In this document: piece after piece, positions 11,376 through 22,693 of the stretch
Position numbering within the stretch: the stretch's first letter is position 1
How the letters are laid out: every line of letters begins with the position of its first letter
Source of the DNA: Hyphodiscus hymeniophilus
Taxonomy: Eukaryota; Ascomycota; Leotiomycetes; Helotiales; Hyphodiscaceae
NCBI GenBank assembly: GCA_016508695.1
Contig: VNKQ01000010.1
Coordinates: forward strand, 806,001 to 870,000
Direction: 5' to 3'
Length of the DNA: 64,000 nucleotides
Notes under the pieces: generated by a model
What the model saw: only the letters and a program-made list of their open reading frames with translations
The model's database searches: none
What the model was told of the DNA's origin: nothing
Program-made: the position numbers and the translations under genes

Positions 11376-11722
11376 TTGAAGTTGCACTAGTAGGGAGAAA
11401 GGTGTATTTTAAGAGGTATCGGCAGCATAGCCTAGCTACTATATTCATCACGAATCTCTAGTGATGAAGGGGGATATTCCGAAAAAGATGACATCAGAGC
11501 GATTAAATTTCAATGGAATATGTTTCCGTATAAAATATGTATTGACCTCAAGTGAACCTTTTTGATCCACCGTCTTGCAGCATCAGAAGCTCAGTTTGAC
11601 TTCTGCCGCAACAATTCCGGTATGGTGGGCTTCAGAATCTGCTGTTCAAGACTCTATATGCAAGCATTCTGAACTCCCAAACTCCATTCCAGCCTTCCCT
11701 TATAAACAACAACCAGCCTAGA
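11376..11722. other. Convergent 3' flanks
   Basis: About 350 bases between the 3' ends of the sedolisin gene (plus) and the GH76 gene (minus); nothing else recognised. Confidence 0.5.
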
Positions 11723-13284
11723 TTATTTGATTTTCCCATCAGGCAAGCTCAGCCAAGCGAGTCCACCGATAACGCAAGAAAGTACAACAAGCGTAAAGAT
11801 CCCCGCACCCGCCTTATCTGCTGTCGTAGCAGGCTTCACAGCTGTGGGATTCTGTGCCGAGGGGTCGTCAATTCCAGCTGTTGGGTTACCTTGACTCGTG
11901 CCACCCGTAGTATTCGTTAGAGGTGCCTTGGCTGACAAGATCAAATTACTCTGCACAGCTTCGAGAGCAGCCATCTGCTGGCCTACTCCAGAAGTTCCAT
12001 CCCAAACCGCGCCTTTCGACCAGGAGAGACCGCACATTCTTCCGTTCGGATGATCAGCCGGAGAGCCGGAACATTGGAGGGCTGCTGCTGCTGCAGAGGT
12101 CTTGAGAACTGCGGTCACAGCGTCGGTGACGAAGGGTGCGACTTTGGTAGATGCTGCTAGCCAGCGGACAAGATAGGCTTTGTAGCTCAACATGTCGACG
12201 GTGCAGTGAATGAGTTGTGCCTCGCAGGCAACTTCAAAACCAATGCCGTTGGGAAAGAAAAGGGTGATTGTTCTGTTGAGCAATCCCTCAACTCGTGTTT
12301 GCCATATGGCACTCTGGTCGGTCTGACCAAGTGAGGCAGTCTGTGAACATGTCAGTCTTATTCGTTTAGTGAATTCGAGAATAGGATATTTACATAATTA
12401 TACATGGTTGCAGCGCCGAGTAGAAAAACGCCGGCATTATACGAGAATTGCTCGTGGTTGATTGTGGTACAGTTTTGGTTTGAATCAGTTCCATCATAGA
12501 TATTGTATTCATCGTCAATCAAACCAATGGTCTTGGTCCAGTCCCAAGTTGAAATTGCATTGGTGGCGTAAGACGCATTGCCAGTATAGAGGGCAAGTCG
12601 AGCTGCAATATTAAAGAAGCATCCATTGGCGATGGAGTTTTTGTAGCTGTAGCCATTAAGAAACGGGAAGGCCTGCCAGTGCAGACCTCCACCACATAAA
12701 TTATCGAAACGAGCGAGCTGAGTATTGTATACTGCTTGAGCGAGTGCTAGCCATTGCGGCTGGTCTGCAGCAGGGTTCGGGAAGTTCAATTCGGCCGCAG
12801 TCATTGCTGCCATTCCCCAGAATGACTGATCGTCGTTTCCCATTCCATTTGTCTGATTCTGAGGTAGAAAGTCGTTGTTGGTTCCTGTCTGGAACAGCAT
12901 GCCTTGGGAAACGACATCGTTGTATGTTGAGTCGCCTGTGTAATACCAATAATCCATCAAACTTCCAAACATTGCACCCGTCTCCCACCAGAAATACCCC
13001 GCGTTCGTGATGGTTGGATTTGGAGGAGGTCCTGGCAGCTCTCCAGGAATCTGGCCGGAGAGATTGCCTTTGTAGTAGGACATCATATCAAAGGCAATAG
13101 TGCCTGCGACTGACTTGATGGAGTCTGACACGCGCATTAGCTATTGGCGAACGAGAAGGGTCGAGATGCAGAGGCAGAACTCACCTTGCGACGTCAGGTC
13201 GAGGGTAATGCCGGTTGTTACATGGCTGCATACCCACAGCACCACCCCGAGGGCACATTTTGAAGGTACAATGCTCCACATCAT
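11723..13284 (-). CDS. GPI-anchored GH76 endo-alpha-1,6-mannanase, Dfg5/Dcw1-like
   Basis: Cell-wall enzyme that in the family model cleaves or transfers GPI glycan mannose so that GPI proteins become linked to wall beta-glucan. Model: complement of 11723-12340, 12394-13124, 13185-13284; 482 aa, in frame. An N-terminal signal peptide (hydrophobic CALGVVLWVCSHV) is followed by LDLTSQDSIKSVAGTIAFDMM. The paired catalytic aspartates lie in GNDDQSFWG (D131, D132). GGLHWQ and the HEQFSYNAGVFLLGAA segment are typical. The C-terminus has a Thr/Ser/Pro-rich spacer and a hydrophobic tail (GIFTLVVLSCVIGGLAWLSL), consistent with a GPI signal. It shares a 1.5 kb upstream region with the divergent FLC-like gene. 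A four-codon upstream frame overlaps its start (see separate entry). Confidence 0.93.
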
Positions 13285-13295
13285 GACTTGACCAT
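13281..13295 (-). promoter_or_regulatory. Tiny upstream ORF overlapping the GH76 start
   Basis: On the minus strand an ATG at 13295 opens a four-codon frame (ATG GTC AAG TCA TGA) whose stop overlaps the GH76 start codon by two bases. The arrangement would favour termination and re-initiation at the main ATG (13284), or leaky scanning. Presence in the mRNA depends on an unseen transcription start. Confidence 0.5.
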
Positions 13296-14787
13296 GGTCC
13301 GGCGGCCAAGGGATGGATGTCTGGAGATGGAACGATGGCGAGGTTTTTTGTTTTTAAGGAGAGGATTCGGCTGTCATGAAAAGAAGGAAGCGATACAACG
13401 AATGACTATGGCGGCAGAAAGGGAGCTCAGAGGTTGTGATGTAGGAACTTGGATAGTTGGATGGATTGAGTCTGTGGTGTGGTGTGGTGTGGTGTGGTGT
13501 GGTGTAGTGTAGTGTATGGAGTGTAGTGTCGTTGAAGGCGCCTACATGATTGTGCTGCAAGGTTGCTTGTTGCTCTGGGACTCTGGGACTTTGGAGCCGG
13601 AGACGGCGGAGGCGGAAAGGGGGGGCGAAGAGTGCAAATAGTCAGCGTTCTTCGTATTTGCCTGATCAGGCCTGGCGCGTGACTGAAAATACGCGCACAC
13701 ATCCATGGACATCATGGCCCCAAAATGACCGAGGAAATTAAGATCCAACGGATCTGTCAGGACCATCGAGCTCTGCGACTCTGTTACGTGGAGCACCGCC
13801 CAAGAATACGAAAGTAGCGACAGCCAAGACATGCCGAACCACCGCGAACAGCCAATACGGACCGGTCAACACGAGAATGCAGCCAATCGTAGCTCGCCAT
13901 ACTCCTCTAGTAGACTTTAGCGAGGGGGCTGTGTAGGTTTAGCGTGTTGTTCTCCTCCTGGTTACTGTGCCAGATGAATGACACCCGTCACGAAGAAACA
14001 CTTCGCCAGCCACTGCAGCCAACTCTCCCTCCGGATACGACAGGAGAGAGGACTAATGAGGAATCAAAACATTTCGCCCCCTCCCTGCTTGGTTTCAGGG
14101 GCAAAGCAAGAAAAGAAGGGCCTTGATGCAAGTTGATGTCGATGGCTAATACTTGGAATCTACGATAACGTGCAATACTGTACAGTACACACAATACGCA
14201 AACCAACTGCAAAGACAGTGCACACAAACCCCCTTTAAGCGTGATTTCCATACAACACGGACTCTAACCTCGAATAAAACTATTTCTAAAACTATACGAT
14301 AGTACGAAAAGGGAGATCGACACTAGGCACAGGAGTAGTAAATTGTAAGCCAACTCCTCGCGCAGAAGAGGAGAATCCGGAGGTGGAATCAAGTCACGAG
14401 TCACGGACCCGCTGGAAGCAACCACCACCACCACCACCTTTTGCCGCTGACACTACTCGTACTCGCCGCGCCTCTTGTTTCTTTCTTTCTCTCTCTCGCT
14501 CTTGCTCTCACACCCTAACCACCTCCTTCGAAACCCTCATCAACACAACATACAGACACGCACACACGCAAAACAACACTCGACAACAAGCATGTCGAAT
14601 TAGCCTCGAGCGCATCGACTGGAGAAACAGATATCCCGCAGCGGCTCTGACTCTGCATCCGCTCGTTACCAAGGCCCATCCATCATCCACATTCCCTACG
14701 TCTCCCAAAGGACCCAGGACTCCGCATCCCCCCACCATCTGCGAATTTACGATTGTACTTCCTCGCTACTGATACACCAAACTCAAC
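13285..14787. promoter_or_regulatory. Long divergent promoter and leader region, GH76 / FLC-like
   Basis: About 1.5 kb between two divergent cell-surface genes. It contains a pentanucleotide repeat (13476-13515), a run of ACC triplets near 14421-14438 and a strongly pyrimidine-rich stretch at 14470-14500, typical of fungal core promoters and leaders. The long frames here (for example 14383-14772) are proline-rich products of that bias and are not supported as genes. Confidence 0.55.
13476..13515 (+). repeat. GGTGT pentanucleotide microsatellite
   Basis: Six perfect GGTGT units (13476-13505) followed by two AGTGT units. It lies about 190 bases upstream of the GH76 start, in the shared promoter region, so length changes could alter expression (inference). 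Confidence 0.9.
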
Positions 14788-17055
14788 ATGCATCTCTTTC
14801 GCCCATTTCAAGCGGTGCGGATACTGTCGCTATGTTCCCTCCTGGGCCGGGTCGCTTCCGAGAGAGTCATTACTTCGACAGCATTAGAAGAATGCCAGAG
14901 CAACTCGACATTCACCGCCAGTCTTTTCAACATTGTCTTCACCCCCGATAACCACAGTTTGTCCCTCAATGTGGTTGGCGATTCCTCCGTGGAGGGGAAT
15001 GTTATTCTCAAAATTGAAGCAGCTGCTTATGGCTATACTTTCCTCCGCGAGACTATCAATCCATGTACCGAGAGTGGTCTTTCCAGTCTGTGTCCGCTAC
15101 AGAACCTCCAGATCAACTTCGACACCAACTACAACAATATCTCGTCCAATATTATCGGCAGAATTCCAGGAGTTGCCTTTGGAATTCCTGACCTCGATGC
15201 GTCGATTACAGTGTACATGAGCAAGGCGGATACTCCGAATGATGATTTGGCCTGCGTTCGGTTGAGGCTTTCGAATGGCAAAACCGTTTATCAAGCGGGT
15301 GTAGGATGGGCTACAGCTGTCGTGGCCATTTTAGGTCTTCTCAGCTCGGCTCTGGTGTCTGGTCTCGGCCATATCAATACTGCATCTCATATTGCAGCCT
15401 ACGCCTTGGCACTCTTCAACTATTTCCAGGCTATCGCCATCGTCGGCTTGTGCGCCGTTCCTCTCCCATCTATTGTCCAATCATGGACTCAAGATTTTGC
15501 TTGGTCGATGGGAATCATAAGGGTTAGATTCTTGCAAACACTGGCAACGTGGTATTTGAGGGGAACTGGAGGGAAGTCAGATTCGATTTTGGAAACACTG
15601 GGCACCAAGTCTGTTCAAGTTCTCAAACGGGGTCTCAAGCATGTGGGGAAAGCCCACGCATTGGTGCGACGATCTGATGCTGTACCAACCGGCGAGTACA
15701 CCGTGAGGGGAATCAAGAGAGTTGCATTTCGTGCAGGCATGGAACCAACGAATGTGTTCCTGACTGGCATTATATTCTTCTGCATCTTCATTATCTTCAC
15801 CGTGCTTGGGGTAACGCTTTTCAAACAATACATCGATTTGGCTATTCGGGCGAGATGGATGAAGAGCGACCGCTTTCAAAGCTTCCGCGATGACTATCTC
15901 GTTACGCTCAAAGGTATCATCCTTCGGACTCTTATGATTGGCTACCCTCTATTATCAATCTTATGTCTGTGGGAGTTTACGCAAGTCGATTCTCCAGGCG
16001 AGGTCGTTTTAGCTGTGTTTATTTTCTTTGGAGTTACTGCGACGCTCGTTTGGGCTGCTTTCCAAGTCATGCAGATCGCAAGACGTTCTCAGCAAGTATA
16101 TCAAACCCCAGCTTATATGCTGTACACCAACGCTACGACCTTAAGCAAATGGGGCTTCCTTTACATTCAATTCCGAGCGTCATCATATCGCTACATCGTT
16201 CCGACCTTGATCTACATCGTAGTCAAGGCTATGTTTATTGCTTTTGCTCAAGGCAACGGCACCGTCCAGGCAATAGCTCTGCTCATAACCGAAGCAGTTG
16301 CACTCGTCTTGGCATCAGTCTTCCGTCCATGGATGGACAAACCCACCAACGCTATCAATATATCGATATGCGCAGTCAACTTCTTCAACACTATTCTTCT
16401 TTTGATATTCACTGGCATATTCAACGGACCCGGTCTCCTGATTGGCGTTTCAGGTGTAGTATTTTTTATACTGAACGCCGTCTTCGCCTTGGTCCTACTC
16501 CTGGTCGTCCTCGTAGCATCAATTTTCTCATTCCTGAATAAGAACCCTGAGGCACGATATCAACCAGTCGCCGACAATCGCGCCTCGTTCATCAAGTCTC
16601 AAACGGCATTGAATACAGAACTCGACGCTTTAGGATTCTCTGCCCGAGGAGGATTGGATGATAATTATGCGGAAAAGCTTGGAGACCACAGAGACAGCAG
16701 CCCTGATTTACTGCCACCAAACCTTGGGCACCATCAACGCGATAGTGTAGTCTCGAATTCTTCTTACCGGGAGCAATACTCCCAGCCAGGTACTCCAGTG
16801 ACTCCGTCAATGCCTATGCTGCCCCCGCCTGTTCCACGGCATGGAGACTCCATGTCGCCTTCTCGTCCAGGCAGTGCTATATCAGCATCGTCGAGGGCCA
16901 TTTCCGAAAAAGGGTCTCGGAGGAGTGAGAGGAATTACCCAGAGTTCAGGTCACAGAACAATAGTTCGTAAGTAATCGTCGCTCCTATTCTATTTTATTC
17001 TCGCTAATTTGCAAACAGTCCCTGGCAGCGTGGTGCTGGGTACGACCATCAATGA
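14788..17055 (+). CDS. TRP-like membrane protein, flavin carrier (FLC) family
   Basis: Polytopic membrane protein of the fungal FLC1-3/Pkd2 family, linked to FAD transport into the ER, calcium homeostasis and cell-wall integrity. Model: 14788-16967 joined to 17019-17055, 738 aa. The long first exon alone would stop after the serine run at 16969; splicing at TC|GTAAGT to CAAACAG restores the family's C-terminal PWQRGAGYDHQ, which supports this last intron. A signal peptide at residues 1-24 is followed by an ML-like lumenal domain (about 25-170, with conserved cysteines), a TRP region with several hydrophobic helices (about 175-590), and a cytosolic Ser/Pro-rich tail. Cell-surface context matches the divergent GH76 wall enzyme. 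Confidence 0.93.
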
Positions 17056-17403
17056 TGGCACATATGTCCTCCTAATTAATGACTTCATTCAAAACACGTT
17101 CAATATTCATCCTTGCAATGTTCATCCGTGATGATTTTCTTTCTGGACCCTATGCGATGTGGACACTCCAAATGACTGTGCATTCGTATTTTCACATCGG
17201 ACCCTTCCTTCACGGAAATGCCCGACGATGTCTATTGGATCTTCAACGTCGTTCTTTTTCCTATCAAGACTCTTCCAATGTGTCCGTGGCCTTTTGGTCG
17301 AGAATCCCAAGAACGATTTCTAATTCGAAGTCTGCCATGCCTTCCCAGACACATTAGCAGTGATCGGCGCCGTCATCAAGGCTGGCAATTACCCTCCCTC
17401 TTT
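17056..17403. other. Convergent flank, no gene seen
   Basis: About 350 bases between the FLC-like stop and the end of the decayed sulfhydrylase; nothing recognised. Confidence 0.45.
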
Positions 17404-19221
17404 TCAGGAAAAAGCCTGCTCCAAGTCGTTCTTGATGTCGTTCTTTCCAATCATCAGCGTTACCCTCTGTGGTCTTCCTTTGAGACATGAGAGTAGCTTA
17501 CGATATTTCCAAGTCCGACGGAAACGTAGATTCGGGGGTTCGCCGGGCCAGTGCCTTGTGCTACCTTTGCATCGGATGCTGATGGTGGAATGGAGGGTCC
17601 GAGTATCAGAAGTGTTCTGAGGCGGTTAGGTTCCGGACATCTCTGTGCTAGATTATCTTGTTGCGGACGTACCTGCTTCCACCGATACTAGGTTCTCCCA
17701 GTTAGCATTGTGTTTCTAACTTGAGCTTATTTGGACATACCTAGCTCCTCGAGAAACCAGCCTGAGCTTTGAAAGGAATATCGGGACGTCAGATTCTCCT
17801 GTCAGGGTGAAGGTAATCAAGCCGCCATAGCCGTTTGGCAAGTACTTTATGCTCAGAGAAGGCGATGAATAGCTCCCAAGACCTTCTCCAATTAGTTTTG
17901 GCGTTGGGGATCCGGGAAATAACACCCTCCGCTAACTTACCGGGATACCTCACATCGACAACCCTCTCCTGTTTCTCCAGCCACCCCGCAAATCCCCTTC
18001 GCATTCTCCGCCACCCTGTCCATCTTAACGGCCAGCGTCTCCAGGCCAGCAAGCAGAACAGCCGCCTCGAACGGGTTCAGACAAGGCCCAGCATCCCTCA
18101 TGACGGCGATCCTAGCAAATCTCACCAAGGCTAAGTTGCCGAACTTCTCCGAGATCCTGAGGCCGTGGAAGCCGGGTGACGGGTCGGAGAATTGTGGGAA
18201 GTGGTCGGGGTGGGCGGCCCAAGAGAATGTCCCGCTGTCGATTATCACCCCGCCAGTGGAGGAGCCGGAGATGCTGAGCCAGGGTGCGGTGGAGTGGAGG
18301 ACAATCGAGGCGCCGTGGGAGATGGGACGGATGAACAGTCCGCCAGCGCCGTTGGTGTTATCTCTGTTTGGTGTCAGCTTTGCCCGGTACGGTGACGGGC
18401 GAGCAAGGCATGGAACGTACACGATGAGAGGAACCCCGTTCTCACGCGCAACTGTGGATAATGCTTCGATGTCGGCAATCAGCAAGTCATTGGTCGATAT
18501 ACTCTCTACGAACACGGCCTTCGTGTTCTCGTCGATGGATTTCTTGACCGAGTCCAGGTCTCCGCTTGGGATGAATCGTGCTGTTATGCCAAGTGCGGGA
18601 AGCCGATATTCGAAACTGATGTGTCGAGACGTCCGAGACGCGGGAAGCTACGACAATGTTGCTACCGCTTTGAGCCAGTGCTGCGATAGTCACAAAAAGA
18701 GCAGCTTCACCGGATCTACGGGCAGGTCAGTCACCGACGCGGATTTCCCAAAGGCAAAGGAAGGGCAAACGCAGTTGCAAGAGCGGCCTCTCCTGCTTCA
18801 AGAGCCGCCATTCGTTTCTCGAAGACATCGACGGTGGGCTAATGGCTTGTTAGTGTTCAGTATCCTGGGATATGGGCATATGGGAAACGGAGGGGACTTG
18901 CGTTGGCGATTCGACTGTAGCAGAACGCTTCGGCTGTCATGTTGAAGATTGCTGCTCCATGAGCGCTGTTGTTGAAGACGAATGACTGCGCGCTGTCAGT
19001 GGAGAGATGCTATTCAACTGCTGTGAGCCTGTGAGGCTATTGATGCGTACGCTGGTTGCATGGACTGGAATGTCTTTCACTTCGTTTTCGGAACGATTCA
19101 GACTGCGGCTTTCGTTAGCTGTGGGGTCAAAATCTAAGAGGTGGTTTTGTCCTTACCCAGCATGCACGCTCAAGCTCTCGAAATGAAGAGAAAGCTTCCC
19201 CGGATTCGTGCTTTCTGCCAT
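17404..19221 (-). pseudogene. Decayed O-acetylhomoserine sulfhydrylase (Cys/Met PLP family)
   Basis: Remnant of the PLP enzyme that makes homocysteine from O-acetylhomoserine and sulfide. Both ends are readable: ATG at 19221 (MAESTNPGKLSLHFESLSVHAG) and a final DIKNDLEQAFS with TGA at 17404-17406. Between them lie SFVFNNSAHGAAIFNM, PTVDVFEKRMAALEAGEAAL, VFVESIS, DNTNGAGGLFIRPI, FHGLRISEKFGNLAL, RDAGPCLNPFEA, KYLPNGYGG and VSVGLGNI. Most splice sites are still intact. Breaks: an extra T near 18610 shifts the frame before EYRLPALGITARF; an extra G near 18000 shifts it before GFAGWLEKQE; the PLP-binding lysine of the usual STTKWL motif reads as proline in STAPWL (codon 18282-18284); the later STTHQQL region is unrecognisable. 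A working enzyme is therefore very unlikely. Confidence 0.87.
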
Positions 19222-20448
19222 GGTCGAAACTTATATTCAACGTAATGGATCTAAGGACTGTTGACGATCGGGGGGGTAAGTTCGATGTATGAGGTACTTT
19301 GGTAGTGGGAGTGAAGCCTTTTGACAAGTTCTAGTAGTCCAACCAAACCGAGAACTGTTCTGAAAAAACCGCCAAAATACTACTATCTCCAGCAGATCTA
19401 ATCAACCGGTGTATCTGAGACGTCTCATTCCGAAGCCCAGCCCTATCACGTGGTTGACCTCAATGACCTCCTCCAAAATGGTATGCTTAAGTCAGACTGA
19501 TGGCACGGGAGAAGAGTCCTTGAACGTTTTTGAAGCTCGTGATTGAAGATGCGTCGTACTTTTGAGAATGGGCGATGTTGATGAGGTGGTCTCGAGGTTA
19601 CTCGAAAGTGGGGGTCGGTCGTACCCGTACCTGGGTACCACCGCTGCCAGCGAGACATGCGTGAGAGCTCTGGTCCATGGATCATACACGCCATATTCCG
19701 CAACAATGATGGCACTCTGGTGTTGCACTCCCACGACCGAGAATTTGCGAAGGATTCGCAAGAGGAGCTTCTCAACGTGAGAGTTGACACCTCGGCCGCC
19801 GAGTAAATACTGAGGTTACGGTGCTAAAAGCTACCTAACGCAGTTCGCACGTGCGAGATGCATGGAATTGCCGATCTAAATACTGCGAATACTAAATAAT
19901 AGAGCAATATTGGGCTTATCGCCCGATCTTACAGGTCTTTTAGGGTCTCTTAGGTAGAAGTTCTACATACTTGCCATGGCTCATATCGTACAAATCTGTA
20001 TGGGAGTCAAAGCGAGGGATATTAACCTCCTGTCTTTTCTACTTTGACAGTTCTAAATTTGAATTTCTATAATAATTACAAGTATGAAGCCCTGTTTTGT
20101 ATCTCTGGTTTGTTTTCTAGCGTGTTATATGTAATAGGTAAAAGTAGTTAAAACGTGAGCGATCTTTTGTACTCCCCTACCTCTTACACGAGCCTATATC
20201 TAATGTTCCTTCCCACCTTTGTAGCGAAAAGCACCATATTATCTGTTCTCTTCCTAAGGGTGTATGGTCGTCCCCTTGAAGTCGGACACTAAGGCCTACT
20301 ATTATATCGAGACCGCTCTAGACGACTGAATGATCGCTCAGGTGACCGGAGGATCAGATCACGTACCTGTCAATCACACCTTATCTTTCCCTTTATCTGT
20401 TCTTCCAGTTGTCAACCTGTCATAAAAGGTTGTCGTTGCGAATCGATC
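19222..20448. other. Intergenic, AT-rich, no gene seen
   Basis: About 1.2 kb. The stretch 19850-20250 is visibly AT-rich and without open frames. Frames around 19446-19790 overlap on both strands and resemble no family. It should carry the promoter of the transporter gene at 20449. Confidence 0.5.
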
Positions 20449-22032
20449 ATGACACTATTAAACTTGGCCAAGGTCAAATCCATCCTCTGGGGAAACGACC
20501 CCAAAGACGCTGCCCTCCTCATCAAGCTGGACTTCACCATCCTTCCCTACTTCTCGTTGATATGGTTCCTCTTTGGATTAAGCCGCTCAAGCTACTCCTC
20601 GGCTTACATCAGTGGCATGAAGGAAGCGCTCGACTTTAAGGGAAATGACTTCAACTACTTGAACACGACGTATCTGGTTGTGTATGCCGTCTGCCAGATG
20701 CCCGGCACTTCGTTATTGACAATCGCGCCTCCGAAATGTGTCTTCGTCTCGGCGAATGTGGCGTGGAGTGTTTTGACCCTGATCACGTTCAGAATGAATC
20801 ATGTGTGGCAGATTATCTTGCTGAATGCCTTTGAAGGTGGATTCTCTGCGATTGCATAGTAAGCACCTCACTCACATCAGATGTCGTTGATTCTGATGCG
20901 TTCCAGTGTCGGCGCTCACTTCATTTACGCAACATGGTACAAGAAAACCGAATTAGGAACTAGGGCAGCGGTCTTTGTTAGTTTTGGTCACTTGGGAAGT
21001 ATGGCTGGTGGTTGGATCCAGGCTGGGCTGCTGGAGTCTTTGGCTGGAAAGAACGGGCTGCCTGCTTGGAGATGGATTTTCATCATCGTATCTATAATCA
21101 CGATTCCAACCGCGCTTTTCGGCAAGTCCAAAGTCCCTTCCTGAAATATTTCTAATCGGTTGCTTAGGCTGGATTTTCATCCCTGGACTTCCCTCACATC
21201 GTAATGCTTGGTATCTGGTCGACGAGGAACGAGAACATGCTGCGACGAGACTTGGTCAGCCCAGGAAGTACACTTGGGATAAGACAGTGTTCAAACGTGT
21301 CCTTCTCAGTTGGCAGTTCTGGTTACTACCTACTATATTCATGCGTAAGTTGTGAGTGCATCTGATTTGGTTCAGAAACCTGACGTTGGAACCACAGTCT
21401 ACTCCCTTGCCATACAAATGGAATTGAACAATGTATTCCCACTCTGGATGGCATCTAGAGGCTACACAGTCGTTCAACAAAACAACTATCCTACTGCCCT
21501 TTATGGAACAGCCATTGTCGGCACGATCTTCTACTCCGTGCTCTCAGATAAAATCCAATCTCGCTGGCAATGCTCACTTGCGATTGGCTTCACGTTCGTT
21601 GTCGGCAGCGCAATTCTAATCGCCAATCCTCATGCCGACTCTGGGCACTTCTTCGCCTTCTATCTCCTCGGCACTGCCTACGCTCCACAAGCACTCTGGT
21701 ATTCGTGGATGGCAGATGTCACGGCTCACGATTTCCAATTGAGGGCCATCACCACCGGCTTCATGAACTCCTTCGACTTTGCTTTCGTGACCTGGTGGCC
21801 GCTCATCTTCTACCCGGTGACCAATGCACCGGAATTCAGGAAAGGGTATATCGCGAGTATCGTTACGGGAGCACTGCTCTTGCCGCTGGTGTTGGTGATT
21901 GCGTATTTGGAGCGGAGAGGGATGGAGAATGGAACGCTGGGACGCGATTATGATGATGAACTTGATTCGCGGGACGAGAGCTCTGCCGGTGAAGCTGATG
22001 TGGTTGATATGCATCTGCCAGGGAAAATGTGA
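20449..22032 (+). CDS. MFS anion:proton symporter, Liz1/Fen2 (pantothenate) or Dal5-like
   Basis: Plasma-membrane transporter of the anion:cation symporter family; the nearest remembered relatives are pantothenate transporters Liz1/Fen2, but allantoate, biotin and similar substrates cannot be excluded. Model: 20449-20858, 20907-21121, 21168-21344, 21398-22032; 478 aa, in frame. Features: an N-terminal LLIKLDFTILPYFSLIWFL helix, YISGMKEAL loop, YNQ-like GNDFNYLNTTY, GAHFIYATWYKKTELGTRAA, WRWIFIIVSIITIPTALFG, LNNVFPLWMASRGY, NNYPTALYG and C-terminal hydrophobic helices, about 12 in total. The second intron (21122-21167) begins GCAAGT and ends CTTAG, a GC-AG intron; no GT donor restores the frame. 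A cytosolic acidic tail ends the protein. Confidence 0.88.
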
Positions 22033-22693
22033 ATTTCCATGCGATGGGGCCAGGGTCAGCAGGTTGATGGTCGAAGACGGCGCTGGAAGAGTTTCAATTG
22101 TGGGATTGAGTTTCTATTGCCAATTCACTATAGACCTGCGTCTGAATGTATAGATGGCTCAAGGTAAATATTCGATCATCAAGTTCTGTTACAGTGTTAT
22201 AGATTGTGCGACGAGACCGCTCACAGGCACTTCCAATACCGCGTCGCCAGCGACTGGTCTTTTATGATTCTAGCAAAACCTCATTTCATCACTCTTTGTT
22301 CAAAAGAGAATGCTTTGCAGGGACGAAGACTTGATACAGTATTAACAGCGGATTTTGATTCACTTGTCACCAATGTGGTGAACGTCTAGAAGAGGTGGAT
22401 TGTGTTTTGCGTCATGTTTATTCGAGGAGTTTCCAAGTAGTATTTTACTTGTCTAGACCACTAGTAAAATTCTATCTTTGGAATGCGAGATCAGTGAGAT
22501 GTTCAAGTGTTGATCGAAGAAGATTCCAGGTCATTTACATAGAAGAAGGATACTTAGGTAGATTTTTAATATTAACATTATCTGTGAATAAGCAGGCCAT
22601 CCTTCGCTGCGTTTGACTTACCGCACCTTGCCTAACGATTTTTGCTTGGAATATCTTTCAATACAGCTTAATGTAGTATGATAATCGACTTAC
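22033..22693. other. Convergent 3' flanks, no gene seen
   Basis: About 660 AT-rich bases between the transporter and the acyltransferase, both ending here. Nothing else recognised. Confidence 0.5.

Noticed and set aside
13354..13702. Antisense frames with TTPHH repeats
   Set aside because: They arise from reading the GGTGT microsatellite and have no gene context.
14383..14772. 129-codon Pro/Thr/Ser-rich frame before the FLC-like gene
   Set aside because: Composition reflects the CT- and ACC-rich leader; no conserved motif.
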